Shown here: positions 41,932 to 50,973 of the stretch, one piece after another
How positions within the stretch are numbered: the stretch's first letter is position 1
Layout: each line of letters starts with the position of its first letter
Origin: Pyropia yezoensis
Taxonomy: Eukaryota; Rhodophyta; Bangiophyceae; Bangiales; Bangiaceae
Assembly (NCBI GenBank): GCA_009829735.1
Contig: CM020618.1
Coordinates: forward strand, 4,524,882-4,588,881
DNA: 64,000 nucleotides
Direction: 5' to 3'
Notes under the pieces: generated by a model
Told to the model about the DNA's origin: nothing
The model's database searches: none
What the model saw: only the letters and a program-made list of their open reading frames with translations
Position numbers and translations under genes: made by a program

Positions 41932-43227
41932 GCCCGACCCGACGTCCCCAGCAGCTACCGGTAACGCGACCGTATGCTTGTACGTACGAGAGGAGGACAA
42001 TGGCGGACGCGGTCGGCAGCAGCGGCACGAGGCAAGCTCACGCGCGGCAATCGACGGCCCGCGTCGCCGCCGGCGCGCCGTAGGGGACGGGGCGGCACCC
42101 TGCAGCTGCCTACGTCCCGTTGGTGCGGGGCAGGGTTGGTGGGGGGTCGATTCGGCTTCGGATTCGGGTTCGCGATTACGGTGGATTCTCCCGAACACTG
42201 GAAGCGTTCCACCCGAACGTCACATGCAATGAGAACACGTGGCGACCAATTGATCACGTGTGAGCATACTTGAAAGAAGTGGCGTGCCAGGTCTTGCAAT
42301 GGGTGGTCTTGCAATAGGTGGTGAGGTGTCCGCGCTCACGGCCGTGAACAAGCATCAGGCTCCGCGCGGGGAAGCGCGCTTTGGGAAGGAGCGAGACTGC
42401 GGAGGGCCGGGAGCTCATGCACCAGCAGCACGGTGACAGCACCTGTTGCATTGCCTGACCGTTTCGAGGACCTGTCAGAGCCGCCAGAGCAACGAGCGTG
42501 GGACACGTTGTCAAGGTGCCGCGGGTCAGTCATCGTAGGGCGGCGCCGCGCGGACGCAACCAGGTTATTGTCCGTAAAATTCTTGCGAACGAATTAAGTT
42601 TCTTTGTAAGTCTATCCGAACCGCGTTCGGATTCGGAAACCAAAAATTCACCGTATTCGCCGAACGGTGGAGTGATTCAGGTGTAACGACGCAACCCTGG
42701 TGCGGGGCGGGGGGGCCCAGCTGTCTCGGACGGCCAAGCCACTTCGGTGTGATTTACAAGTACGAAGACAAGAAGGACACTTGTGCGCTTCTTGATGATA
42801 TACAACTGAGCCCAAGAGTAAGTAGCACCAGAAGAACAGTGACTATTGCGCACGACAACAGGATTCAACCCATTCATGTTGGAATGTGTGGCCCTGCATC
42901 CGATGCATGGCTGGGCCAGAACGACTCAAACGGCGATCCACCGTCATCCACTTGACGTGTCGGCAGGGAACCCTTGCTAACTCGGTCTGGTCGACGACCA
43001 TCCGTTGGGGAGCAGTACAGCATGCGTCCATGAACCCAGGCGGGTGCAGCCTCTCCTTATATACGTCGGTTGCCTTGTCGTCGGCTTCGAAGGCGGTAGC
43101 GCTCTTGCCGCGTGTGCTCCCCGGGTAACCCGCTGTCTGTCAACTTAGGCGGCGCTCTCCGCTAGCTACTTCCCCGCGCCCCCCCCCCAACCATCCGCCC
43201 ACCGCCCTTCCCCGCTCGCCATCCACC
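41932..43227. other. Intergenic region between endonuclease III and the first SOUL gene
   Basis: Divergent promoters lie here. GGTCTTGCAAT is repeated at 42291 and 42307, and CGGATTCGG occurs near 42155 and 42634. From about 42885 the sequence is shared with the region upstream of the second SOUL gene. No gene seen. Confidence 0.5.
43055..43065 (+). promoter_or_regulatory. Possible TATA box of SOUL gene 1
   Basis: CCTTATATACG lies about 170 bases before the ATG, a distance like that of the TATA box at 17460-17470. The matching position of copy 2 lacks it. Confidence 0.4.
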
Positions 43228-44082
43228 ATGGGTACAGCCTTTGGCAAAATCAATGTGGAGACCCCTGCCTACACCGTCGTCCGCGCTGCCGCTGACGGCG
43301 CTTACGAAATCCGTCGGTACGGCTCGTCGGTGGCGGCCGAGGTGCGGTCCGCCGACTGGGCGGACAGTGCGGAGATTAGCGAACGGGACTTTACCAAGCT
43401 GGCCTTTTGGACGCTCGCTCGGTACATCGGAGTGTTCAATGATGGCGAGAATGTGGCCCGCGGAGGGGCGGGCGACGGCGCCGCCGCGGCACCAGCGGCT
43501 GGTGACGATGGGCCACCAGAGAAGATGACCATGACCGCGCCGGTGGTGATGGCTGCCGCCGACGACGGGGCGGCAGCCACGGGCGACGGCGACGGCAAGC
43601 CCGAGAAGATGGCCATGACCGCGCCGGTGGTGATGGCCGCCACGGATGATGGGTCAACGGCTGCTGGGGAGCGGTCCGAAAATATGGCCATGACCGCCCC
43701 GGTCGTCATGAGCGGCGACGCTTCCGACGGCGCGGGCGCACCAGCGGGCAGTGGTCAGACGAGTGGCTTCACGATGGCCTTCCTGCTGCCATCCAAGTAC
43801 AAGTCCGCCGCAGAAGCGCCTCGGCCCACAAACGACAAGGTGCACCTCAAGGACGTGGCCCCTCGAACGGTGGCAGTGCGCAAATACTCTGGCGACTCCA
43901 CGATTGGTGCCTGCGGGCAGCAGGTCAAGGGCCTCTTGGACACCCTCTCCCGTGACGGGGTGGCAACGACGGGCCCGTGGACGCTCCAGGGGTACAACCC
44001 CCCCTTTTGCCTGCCGTGGACCAAGACAAACGAGATTCACGTGCCGGTCGAGGTGCAGGTCGAGGACGCGGCGGTGGCGTAA
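43228..44082 (+). CDS. SOUL haem-binding family protein, copy 1 (284 aa)
   Basis: SOUL/HEBP proteins bind haem or tetrapyrroles. Features are VETPAYTVVRAAADGAYEIRR at the N-terminus, then FTKLAFWTLARYIGVF. Next the family motif EKMxMTAPVVM occurs three times in tandem (about residues 90-165) where one copy is normal. The closing blocks are FTMAFLLPSKY, RTVAVRKYSG, PWTLQGYNPPF and TNEIHVPV. No presequence is visible and the Met is in context caccATGg. The neighbouring copy at 45873-46757 has the same layout, so the internal triplication predates the gene duplication. Cytosolic tetrapyrrole binding is likely; the ligand is not shown. Confidence 0.88.
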   Translation: MGTAFGKINVETPAYTVVRAAADGAYEIRRYGSSVAAEVRSADWADSAEISERDFTKLAFWTLARYIGVFNDGENVARGGAGDGAAAAPAAGDDGPPEKMTMTAPVVMAAADDGAAATGDGDGKPEKMAMTAPVVMAATDDGSTAAGERSENMAMTAPVVMSGDASDGAGAPAGSGQTSGFTMAFLLPSKYKSAAEAPRPTNDKVHLKDVAPRTVAVRKYSGDSTIGACGQQVKGLLDTLSRDGVATTGPWTLQGYNPPFCLPWTKTNEIHVPVEVQVEDAAVA

Positions 44083-45872
44083 AGAGGCGGCATCAGGGCG
44101 GAGGGATGCTTCGGGTGCTGCCGTCCCTGCCTGAGGCGAGCGGCAGCCGAGTCACGGGTGGGGTGTGCGTTTGTCGATGTATGCATAGTGAGCAGCGCAG
44201 GCTGAATGTACAGATGCGACGCGTGGAATAAGCAGTGCCTTGTGTTGCTGACGTGCATGCCTGAGAGACCTCTGCACGTTGCTTCCTACGGCAGTCTGCA
44301 TTGGCGACGCCCTCGGTTGGCGTTGATAGCGATCGCCCGCAGCTGTTGCGGCTGTCAGCGGCGGGGTATGACGGGCGTGCGATGGCGGCCACGTCGCTTT
44401 GGCCTTGCCGGCGGCAGCTGGCCGCGGCCGGCTCACGGCCGTGAGGGTAGGGGAGTCGTCAAAGCTGTTTTGCACGGCTGCTGCCGCGACAGTTCTTCGC
44501 TTTCGCTTCCCGCCACGGCCGACCCTCCCCGTCGGCGGCCGCCGCTGCAGTTGTCACTCCTTTTGCGAGCTGTGTGACCAACGACGCCTCCTCTCTCTCT
44601 GCTTGGCGGTAAAGCTCCTGATTGATTGTTTTGAACCATCGAAATAAATTGAATGATCGAGGCGATACGCAATGGCAATCAAGTCTCAAAAAAAGACTAC
44701 CCATGGGTACAGAACACAGAAAACCCGATCCGTAGGTAGCAGCACCCTTCCGACGTCGGCCCTCCCCGGGGAAAGGGGGAACAGGGTTGCAGTCCCTGTT
44801 GCCGCAGCCGCTGCTGCTGCTGCCGCCGCCGCCACCCCCCTGCCCCACCGGCGCGCCATCACGACCGCCTCGGCTGTCACTGCCGGGGTCAACAACTCGG
44901 CCGCCACTGCCGCCGCCACCGCCGCCGAGTGTCAAAGTCGAGCCCGGAAGACCACCACCACCGCCGCTCGCAGCACTGTGAACGCAGAAGCCGCTTCTGA
45001 GACCGTCGCCCCCGCCACCACCGCCGCCGCCTCCACGGCCGGCTCCACTGCTCCCACCTCCGCAACCGCTTCTCAGGCCGTTACGGCCGCCCCCTGCGCC
45101 CCCTTCCCCGGCAATGACGGCCTCGTCAAACACGGTCGTATTCCGCAGACTGACTACGGCGCCCACGCTGTGGGCAGGGAGGGTGGTGAACAGCGGTGCT
45201 GGCCGCCTGCTGCTGTCCAGAGCACTCAACCAGCTGACATTGGCTGACGGGCGGGGGACGGCCCGCCGCCGCTGCCGCTGCGGTGGCCCACTCCGTCCGA
45301 TCGCCCGGCGGCGCGCCTGCTGAAGACGAAGCCACTTGGCGGAAGACAGGGGACGCGACGAGCTTGGTCAAGGCCTAAGAGACGGTGGAGTGAAGCCTCC
45401 TTAAACAGTGCTGATGAAAGAAACCAAGCTGGCCAAGAAAAATTAACACCTTCCAACACGAGAAATTTTTAACGTTTTACTTAATCATGTTAGTACACTT
45501 TAATCCGCTCATCTCGCAACGTGTGGCCTGGGTCCAGTGCATCGCTGTGCCAGAACGACTCAAACGGGGTTCCACCGTCCACTGCTCGTCGGCGCGGCGA
45601 GCCTGCGATCTTGGTCTGCACATTCGCCATCCTTTGTGACCAGGCCAACGAGCGAGCGGGCGGGTGTAGCTCCGCCTCATCACCTACAGACAGCTTCCAC
45701 GTCTACTGCGCGTTGTGACTGCCGGGTCGCAGCTACCTCCGTGCGTGCTCCTCGGCTGAAGGCTGTAGTTTATTGATGTGGGCGCTGCTCCCCTGTGTCC
45801 TCTTTCCCCTCCCTTTGGGCACCTTCCCCTTGCTCCCGCCCCTTCCCCTCCCCCCCCCGCTCACCAGCCACC
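44083..45872. other. Spacer between the two SOUL genes
   Basis: Both strands carry open, low-complexity frames (Gly-rich on minus 45229-44459, Ala/Thr-rich on plus 44672-45247). Neither resembles a known family. The minus frame with its start MSALDSSRRP could be a small Gly-rich gene, but evidence is weak. From about 45520 the sequence is the duplicated upstream flank. Confidence 0.45.
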
Positions 45873-46757
45873 ATGGGAATAGTCCTGGGCAAAATCTCTG
45901 TGGAGACCCCCACCCACACCGTCGTCCGCGCTGCCGCTGACGGCGCGTACGAAATCCGTCGGTACGGCTCGTCGGTGGCGGCCGAGGTGCGGTCCGCCGA
46001 CTGGGCGGCGGGGATGACCGAGCGGGAGTTTTCCAAGGTGGCTTTCCCGACGCTCGCGCGGTACATTGGGGTGTTTGGGGAGGGCGAGAATGTGGCCCGC
46101 GGAGGGGCGGGCGACGGCGCCGCCGCGGCACCAGCGGCTGGTGACGATGGGCCACCAGAGAAGATGGCCATGACCGCGCCGGTGGTGATGGCTGCCGCCG
46201 ACGACGGGGCGGCAGCCACGGGCGACGGCGATGGCAAGCCCGAGAAGATGGCCATGACCGCGCCGGTGGTGATGGCCGCCACGGATGATGGGTCAACGGC
46301 TGCTGGGGAGCGGCCCGAAAACATGGCCATGACCGCGCCGGTCGTGACGGGCAGCGACGCTGCCGACGGCGCAGACGCACCAGCGGGCGGTGGCCAGACG
46401 GTTGGCTTCACCATGGCCTTCCTGCTGCCATCCAAGTACAAGTCCGCCGCAGAAGCGCCGCGGCCCACCAACGACAAGGTGCACCTCAAGGACGTGCCTC
46501 CTCGGACGGTGGCAGTGCGCAAGTACTCTGGCAATACCACCATGGGCGATTGTGGCGAGCAGGTCAAGGGGCTCTTGGACGCCCTCTCCCGTGACGGGGT
46601 AGCGACGACGGGCCCGTGGACGCTCCAGCGGTACAACCCGCCCTTTAGCCTGCCGCGGACAAAGACAAACGAAATTCACGTGCCGGTTGACGATGTGGCG
46701 GTGGCCAAGGCGGCACCGGAGGGAGCGGATCCTTTGGCGGCGGCGGGCGCTGCATGA
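45521..46757 (+). repeat. Copy 2 of the tandem SOUL gene duplication
   Basis: It is aligned with 42885-44082. Identity is near-complete in the middle of the gene (e.g. from the GAGAATGTGGCCCGCGGAGG block through the first two motif repeats) and lower at both ends. That patchiness suggests gene conversion or selection on the repeats. Confidence 0.8.
45873..46757 (+). CDS. SOUL haem-binding family protein, copy 2 (294 aa)
   Basis: It is a close paralogue of 43228-44082 with the same three internal EKMAMTAPVVM repeats and the same closing blocks (FTMAFLLPSKY, RTVAVRKYSG, PWTLQRYNPPF). Differences cluster in the first 60 residues (MGIVLGKISVETPTHT; EREFSKVAFPTLARYIGVFG) and at the C-terminus, which is longer and Ala-rich (VDDVAVAKAAPEGADPLAAA). 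The start at 45873 has context ccaccATGg after a C-rich leader, as in copy 1. No presequence is seen. The two copies probably overlap in function. Confidence 0.87.
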   Translation: MGIVLGKISVETPTHTVVRAAADGAYEIRRYGSSVAAEVRSADWAAGMTEREFSKVAFPTLARYIGVFGEGENVARGGAGDGAAAAPAAGDDGPPEKMAMTAPVVMAAADDGAAATGDGDGKPEKMAMTAPVVMAATDDGSTAAGERPENMAMTAPVVTGSDAADGADAPAGGGQTVGFTMAFLLPSKYKSAAEAPRPTNDKVHLKDVPPRTVAVRKYSGNTTMGDCGEQVKGLLDALSRDGVATTGPWTLQRYNPPFSLPRTKTNEIHVPVDDVAVAKAAPEGADPLAAAGAA

Positions 46758-47502
46758 GGCGCGCGGTGGCCGTATCAGTAGGGGGGGTGTCTGGATGTAA
46801 GCACGGGGCGCATTGCAGGTCGAATGTATGTACAGTGGAAGCGCGCGGCATAGTCTTTTGTTGAAAGGCGGCCAGCGGCCGTCCCTGTGGGCACATGCCG
46901 CGGGCGGCTGCGTCGAGCAGGTATAGCCATGCCGTCCAGGAGACCGCCTCCCAACGAGGGGGGAAGTCGCGGGGGTGGGTGGCAGCACACCGCGGCGGGG
47001 GGTGGCGAGGGGGGATGGGGGGGCCTTCCCCTGTGCCACCTGTGGCCGTCGTTGGGAAGCGCTACGGCGGCACCGGCAGCGGCCATGGTGAATCGGACTA
47101 GAAACAGGTTTGGCGGCTCGTACGCCGTTGACGAAGCCCAATAGAACGACTGTTGTCGTGGCGTAACGCACGTCAGTCGGCAAGGCGAGCGGCGGCGGCG
47201 CGTCGGGGGCGACGACGGCTCGGGCACGCACGAAGGCTACAGGAAGAGCGGGTCGCCCGGCGGGTCGGGCGCACCCCCCCGGCCGCCAGCGGAGGAAGAC
47301 GTAGCGGGGCTTTTGGGGACGGATGTGTCTGGAGGATCTCTGCACATGGTGTCCACAAAGCAAGGGGTGTGGAGGACGTAAGAACGATCGTCCTTGCCAC
47401 TGCAGTACCCGTGAGCTTGTGACGTGCAGAATGGAGGAGAAAAAAAAGGGCACAAAAGTGTTGGGCACTCACCCGCATCGAACAAACCCCCCCATTCCCA
47501 AT
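46758..47502. other. Convergent 3' intergenic region
   Basis: The first part shares short stretches with the 3' flank of SOUL copy 1 (GAATGTA and nearby). No gene is seen up to the end of the beta-oxidation gene. Confidence 0.5.
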
Positions 47503-50500
47503 TCAAAGCTTGCCGTTGACCACCCCCCGCCCTCCTGCCCCTGCCATCGGTGCGTCCGAGTTCACCTCGTACAGCGCGGCCGCCCCCATCCCCGTGCCGA
47601 TGCACATGCTCACCAACCCATAACGCCCGCCGCGGCGGCCCAGCTCTGCCAACAGGGACACGGTCTGCCGCGCGCCGGTCATGCCCAGCGGATGGCCAAT
47701 GGCAATCGCACCCCCATTCACATTGACAATGTCCGCATTTAGGCCCAGCTGCTGGGACACGTAGTGCGCCTGGCTCCCAAATGCCTCGTTCAGCTCGATG
47801 AGGTCCACCGCCGACAATGGCACGCCCGCCTTTTCCAGCACAGCGGGGATGGCCACGGCGGGGCCAATACCCATGACCGACGGGTCCACCCCTGCCACTG
47901 CAAAGGCGCGGAAACAGCCAAGCACGGGGAGGCCACGGGTGTGGGCCTCCGAGCGGCGCATCAATACCACTCCCGCCGCGCCATCCGACACCTGCGATGA
48001 GTTGCCAGCGGTGGTTGTGCCGGCCTTCGAAAAAGCTGGTCGCAGCGACGACAGCTGCGCCAACGTCACGCCAACACGGACGCCTTCGTCACGAGCGACG
48101 GTTACCGTCTCCCAGGCAGGGGGGGTGCCCTTGGGAGGTGGCGGCGCACCCTTGACGAGCAGCGGCTTAACCCGCGTCGTCACGGGCACAATCTCCCCCG
48201 CCTGGCGGCCCGACAGCATCGCCGCGGCGGCACGTGCGTGGCTCACCACCGCCACCACGTCCTGCTCCACACGCCCAACCCCGAAACGGCTGGCCACATT
48301 TTCTGACGTTTGGCCCATGGACACATAGCAGCTGGCCGCGGTCGGATTGCCCCGCACCTTCGGGTTGGGCGTCAGCGACTTGTTGGTAAACGCGTTCTCG
48401 CTCATCGACTCATAGCCACCGGCAATGGCGATTGCGTGGTCGCCCCGCGCAACAGCAGCCGCCGCGTCGGCAATGGCCTGCAGGCCTGACGAGCAGAGCC
48501 GGTTGGCCGTACGCACCGGCACCGTTTCGGGGAGGCCCGCCAGGATGGCCGCCACCCGCGTCTGTACAGCTCCCGAGTCGCCTCGAGGGAGGACGGTGCC
48601 CATGACAACGTCCCCAACGTCCGAAGGCGACAGGTGAGTGCGGCGGAGGAGGTCTGCCAGGACAGGCGCCAGCAGATTGTCCGCGCTGGTGTTGCGGAAG
48701 CCCCCACGCCCTGCACGGCCGACCGCCGTGCGAGCAGCAGCGACAATGACAATGTCATCTGGCGCACCAGGCGTTCGGGTGGGCCGTGGTGGACGACCGA
48801 GGCTCGAAGACCCAGCCGCTGCCGCCCGCAACAGCGCAAAGGACGGCTTGAGCAGCGCGCAACGGTGTCCAGTCAGGTCGTCAAGCGTACGCAGGCGGGC
48901 CAGAATGCCAGCCGGCCCACCGTGGGCAGTGCTGGCCCAGTACAGCAGCCCCCCCCGGTGGGCTGGGAAGGCCATACCCAACACGGAGGAAACGTCCAAG
49001 TCAGCCGGAGAGGAAGCCACCCCCTCCTCCAGCAGCCGGCACGCTTCGTTGACACATGGCAACAGGGTCAAGTCCACCATGTCCGCAGGCGACAGCAGCG
49101 CTCGGCCGCGAGGATAGAGTGGCGGAGCCCCCGTCTCGACGGGCTCAATAAACTTGGCAATGACCGACTTGTCGGGCGTGCCGGGTGCTCGAGGCGACGA
49201 TGACGGGTAGGTGTAAAAGCCTGAGCCCGACTTGCGGCCCAGCTTCCCCGCCGCGATCATGGCCGGCACGAAGTTGGCGCGGTACGCACGGTCCGCAAAC
49301 GCCGCCCCAAACGTTCCCCCGACGGCCACAGTAATGTCCAGGCCGACGAAGTCTTGCAGCCGGAAGGGCCCCATGGGAAGCCCAAACGCCTCACACGCCG
49401 CGTCCAACTCGTACGGATCCACACCGCACTCCGAAGCCAAAAAGTGGGCCACGTTGCCTTGTGGGAAGAACATCCGGTTGACAGCAAAGCCCGGACAGTT
49501 GCCCACCACCACCGCCGTCTTGCGCATCTTTTTACCCAACGCTAGGACCGCAGCCAGCACGGCTGGCGACGTGGCGTCCGCACGGACCACCTCGAGCAGC
49601 GGCATTCGGTGGGCGGGCGCAAAAAAGTGAGCGCCCACCACTCGCCCCGCGGCGTGTGCGGCTGGCACTGCCGCGCCGATAATGTCCAAGTTGAGCGTTG
49701 ACGTGTTTGTGGCAAGCACGCAGGACGCCGGGGTGACTCGCTCGAGCTCCACGAAGATGGCCTGCTTGAGCTTGACATTCTCTAGGGCTGCCTCAATGAC
49801 AATATCCAGGTTTCCAAACGTGGCGGCTTCGTAGTCTGTGGTTACCGACAGGCGGGAGAGGGCGGCCGCGCCGCGGGAGCCCAAGTTCTTAGCCACCCGC
49901 GTCCGCGCCGCGGCTGCCGCCCCAGCATTGATCTCCTTGATGACCACCGTCGCACCGCTCTCCAGCAGCGCCGTCGCGATGCCTGCGCCCATCAGCCCCC
50001 CGCCAATTACAGCCGTCCGCCGTGGCGCGCGGGCGGTCACCCCGGCCATGCCAGGCGGGAGCTTGGACGCCCCACGAGAGGCGAAGAAGAAGTGCACCAG
50101 CGCCTTGGACGTGGGGGAGGCCACCAGCTTGGCAAACGCACGCGCCTCGGCGGCCAGCCCCGCCTGCCCACCCGACGCCACCCCCTCAAGCGCTACGGCC
50201 ACTACAGCCTCGTACTGAGGCAGCACACCGCCCTTGGACAGGCGCGCCACGTCTGTGGCACGGAGCTTGGCCGCCACCGCCTGACAGTTAGCGAGGGAGC
50301 CCAGCCGGGAAGTCTCCTCCAGGGGCACCATCCGCCGCCGCCGGCCCGACGCCATCTCTAACGCTACTCCAGCGGCAGCATCCACGAGTGCACCAAGGGA
50401 GGAGCCCCCCGATGGGAGCAGCACATCCACCAGCCCCGCCGAGGCGGCCTTGGCCGCGGGCAGGACGGTGGAGCGGAGCATCGCCTGCAGCGCCGGCTCA

Positions 50501-50973
50501 AACCCAATCAGTCGCGGCAGGCGCTGCGTGCCTCCCAGGCCTGGGATGATGCCGAGCTTCAACTCAGGCAGGCCAAACGACGCAGCCGGTGTGGCGACGC
50601 GGGCGGCACAGGCGAGTGCCAGCTCGAGCCCCCCGCCAAAGCAGACCCCCCCCACGGCGGCGACGACGGGGAGGCGTCCAGACTCGGCAAGCCCATACAC
50701 CGCTGTCGTGGCCGGGTCTGCAAACGGGTCGGCGGCGCCGCCCGAGCCGATCGACGCAAACTCGGCAATGTCCGCGCCGCCCGAGAAGAAGCCGCCCGCC
50801 GCGTCCCCGTACAGCACCACGCCACGGACGGCAGGGGTGGCAGCCAAGCGGGCGAGCTCTTCCCCCAGCGCCCGCTGGACGGCAGTGCCCAGCGCATTGA
50901 CCGGAGGGTTCGCAAACGTCACGACCGCGATGCCGTCGGGCCTCATCGCGGTGCTCACCGCGCGGGCACCCAT
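47503..50973 (-). CDS. Trifunctional beta-oxidation protein: enoyl-CoA hydratase / 3-hydroxyacyl-CoA dehydrogenase / 3-ketoacyl-CoA thiolase
   Basis: One intronless frame of 1,156 aa carries the last three steps of fatty-acid beta-oxidation. Crotonase domain, residues ~10-200: FSGGADIAEF, GGGLELALAC with Glu117, and GLPELKLGIIPG with Glu137 (20 apart as in FadB). Dehydrogenase, ~310-690: AVIGGGLMGAGIA, ANTSTLN, HFFAPAHRMPLLEVV with His455, and a second C-terminal dehydrogenase-like half ending AHRGGLLYWA. Thiolase, ~745-1140: nucleophile Cys827 in NRLCSSGLQA, GGYESMS, GHPLGMTGAR with His1094, and MCIGTGMG with Cys1124. All expected catalytic residues are present. The last residues NGKL resemble a weak PTS1, so a peroxisome is likely. 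The linker between dehydrogenase and thiolase is short (~50 residues, Ser/Pro/Arg-rich). In bacteria, mitochondria and plant peroxisomes the thiolase is a separate protein. Confidence 0.92.
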   Translation of the reverse strand: MGARAVSTAMRPDGIAVVTFANPPVNALGTAVQRALGEELARLAATPAVRGVVLYGDAAGGFFSGGADIAEFASIGSGGAADPFADPATTAVYGLAESGRLPVVAAVGGVCFGGGLELALACAARVATPAASFGLPELKLGIIPGLGGTQRLPRLIGFEPALQAMLRSTVLPAAKAASAGLVDVLLPSGGSSLGALVDAAAGVALEMASGRRRRMVPLEETSRLGSLANCQAVAAKLRATDVARLSKGGVLPQYEAVVAVALEGVASGGQAGLAAEARAFAKLVASPTSKALVHFFFASRGASKLPPGMAGVTARAPRRTAVIGGGLMGAGIATALLESGATVVIKEINAGAAAAARTRVAKNLGSRGAAALSRLSVTTDYEAATFGNLDIVIEAALENVKLKQAIFVELERVTPASCVLATNTSTLNLDIIGAAVPAAHAAGRVVGAHFFAPAHRMPLLEVVRADATSPAVLAAVLALGKKMRKTAVVVGNCPGFAVNRMFFPQGNVAHFLASECGVDPYELDAACEAFGLPMGPFRLQDFVGLDITVAVGGTFGAAFADRAYRANFVPAMIAAGKLGRKSGSGFYTYPSSSPRAPGTPDKSVIAKFIEPVETGAPPLYPRGRALLSPADMVDLTLLPCVNEACRLLEEGVASSPADLDVSSVLGMAFPAHRGGLLYWASTAHGGPAGILARLRTLDDLTGHRCALLKPSFALLRAAAAGSSSLGRPPRPTRTPGAPDDIVIVAAARTAVGRAGRGGFRNTSADNLLAPVLADLLRRTHLSPSDVGDVVMGTVLPRGDSGAVQTRVAAILAGLPETVPVRTANRLCSSGLQAIADAAAAVARGDHAIAIAGGYESMSENAFTNKSLTPNPKVRGNPTAASCYVSMGQTSENVASRFGVGRVEQDVVAVVSHARAAAAMLSGRQAGEIVPVTTRVKPLLVKGAPPPPKGTPPAWETVTVARDEGVRVGVTLAQLSSLRPAFSKAGTTTAGNSSQVSDGAAGVVLMRRSEAHTRGLPVLGCFRAFAVAGVDPSVMGIGPAVAIPAVLEKAGVPLSAVDLIELNEAFGSQAHYVSQQLGLNADIVNVNGGAIAIGHPLGMTGARQTVSLLAELGRRGGRYGLVSMCIGTGMGAAALYEVNSDAPMAGAGGRGVVNGKL

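Larger units (their letters stand above)
42885..44082 (+). repeat. Copy 1 of a tandem gene duplication (SOUL gene plus upstream flank)
   Basis: The upstream flank shares GCCAGAACGACTCAAACGG with 45545-45563, and coding stretches of 60-80 bases are identical to copy 2. The period is about 2.64 kb. Confidence 0.8.

Noticed and set aside
42120-42700. Possible transposon ends suggested by repeated CGGATTCGG and GGTCTTGCAAT
   Set aside because: The copies are direct, short and without matching flanking duplications, so no element could be bounded.
44459-45247. Gly-rich minus-strand frame and Ala/Thr-rich plus-strand frame between the SOUL genes
   Set aside because: They are mirror images of one low-complexity stretch; neither has a convincing start or relative. 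A small Gly-rich gene cannot be fully excluded.
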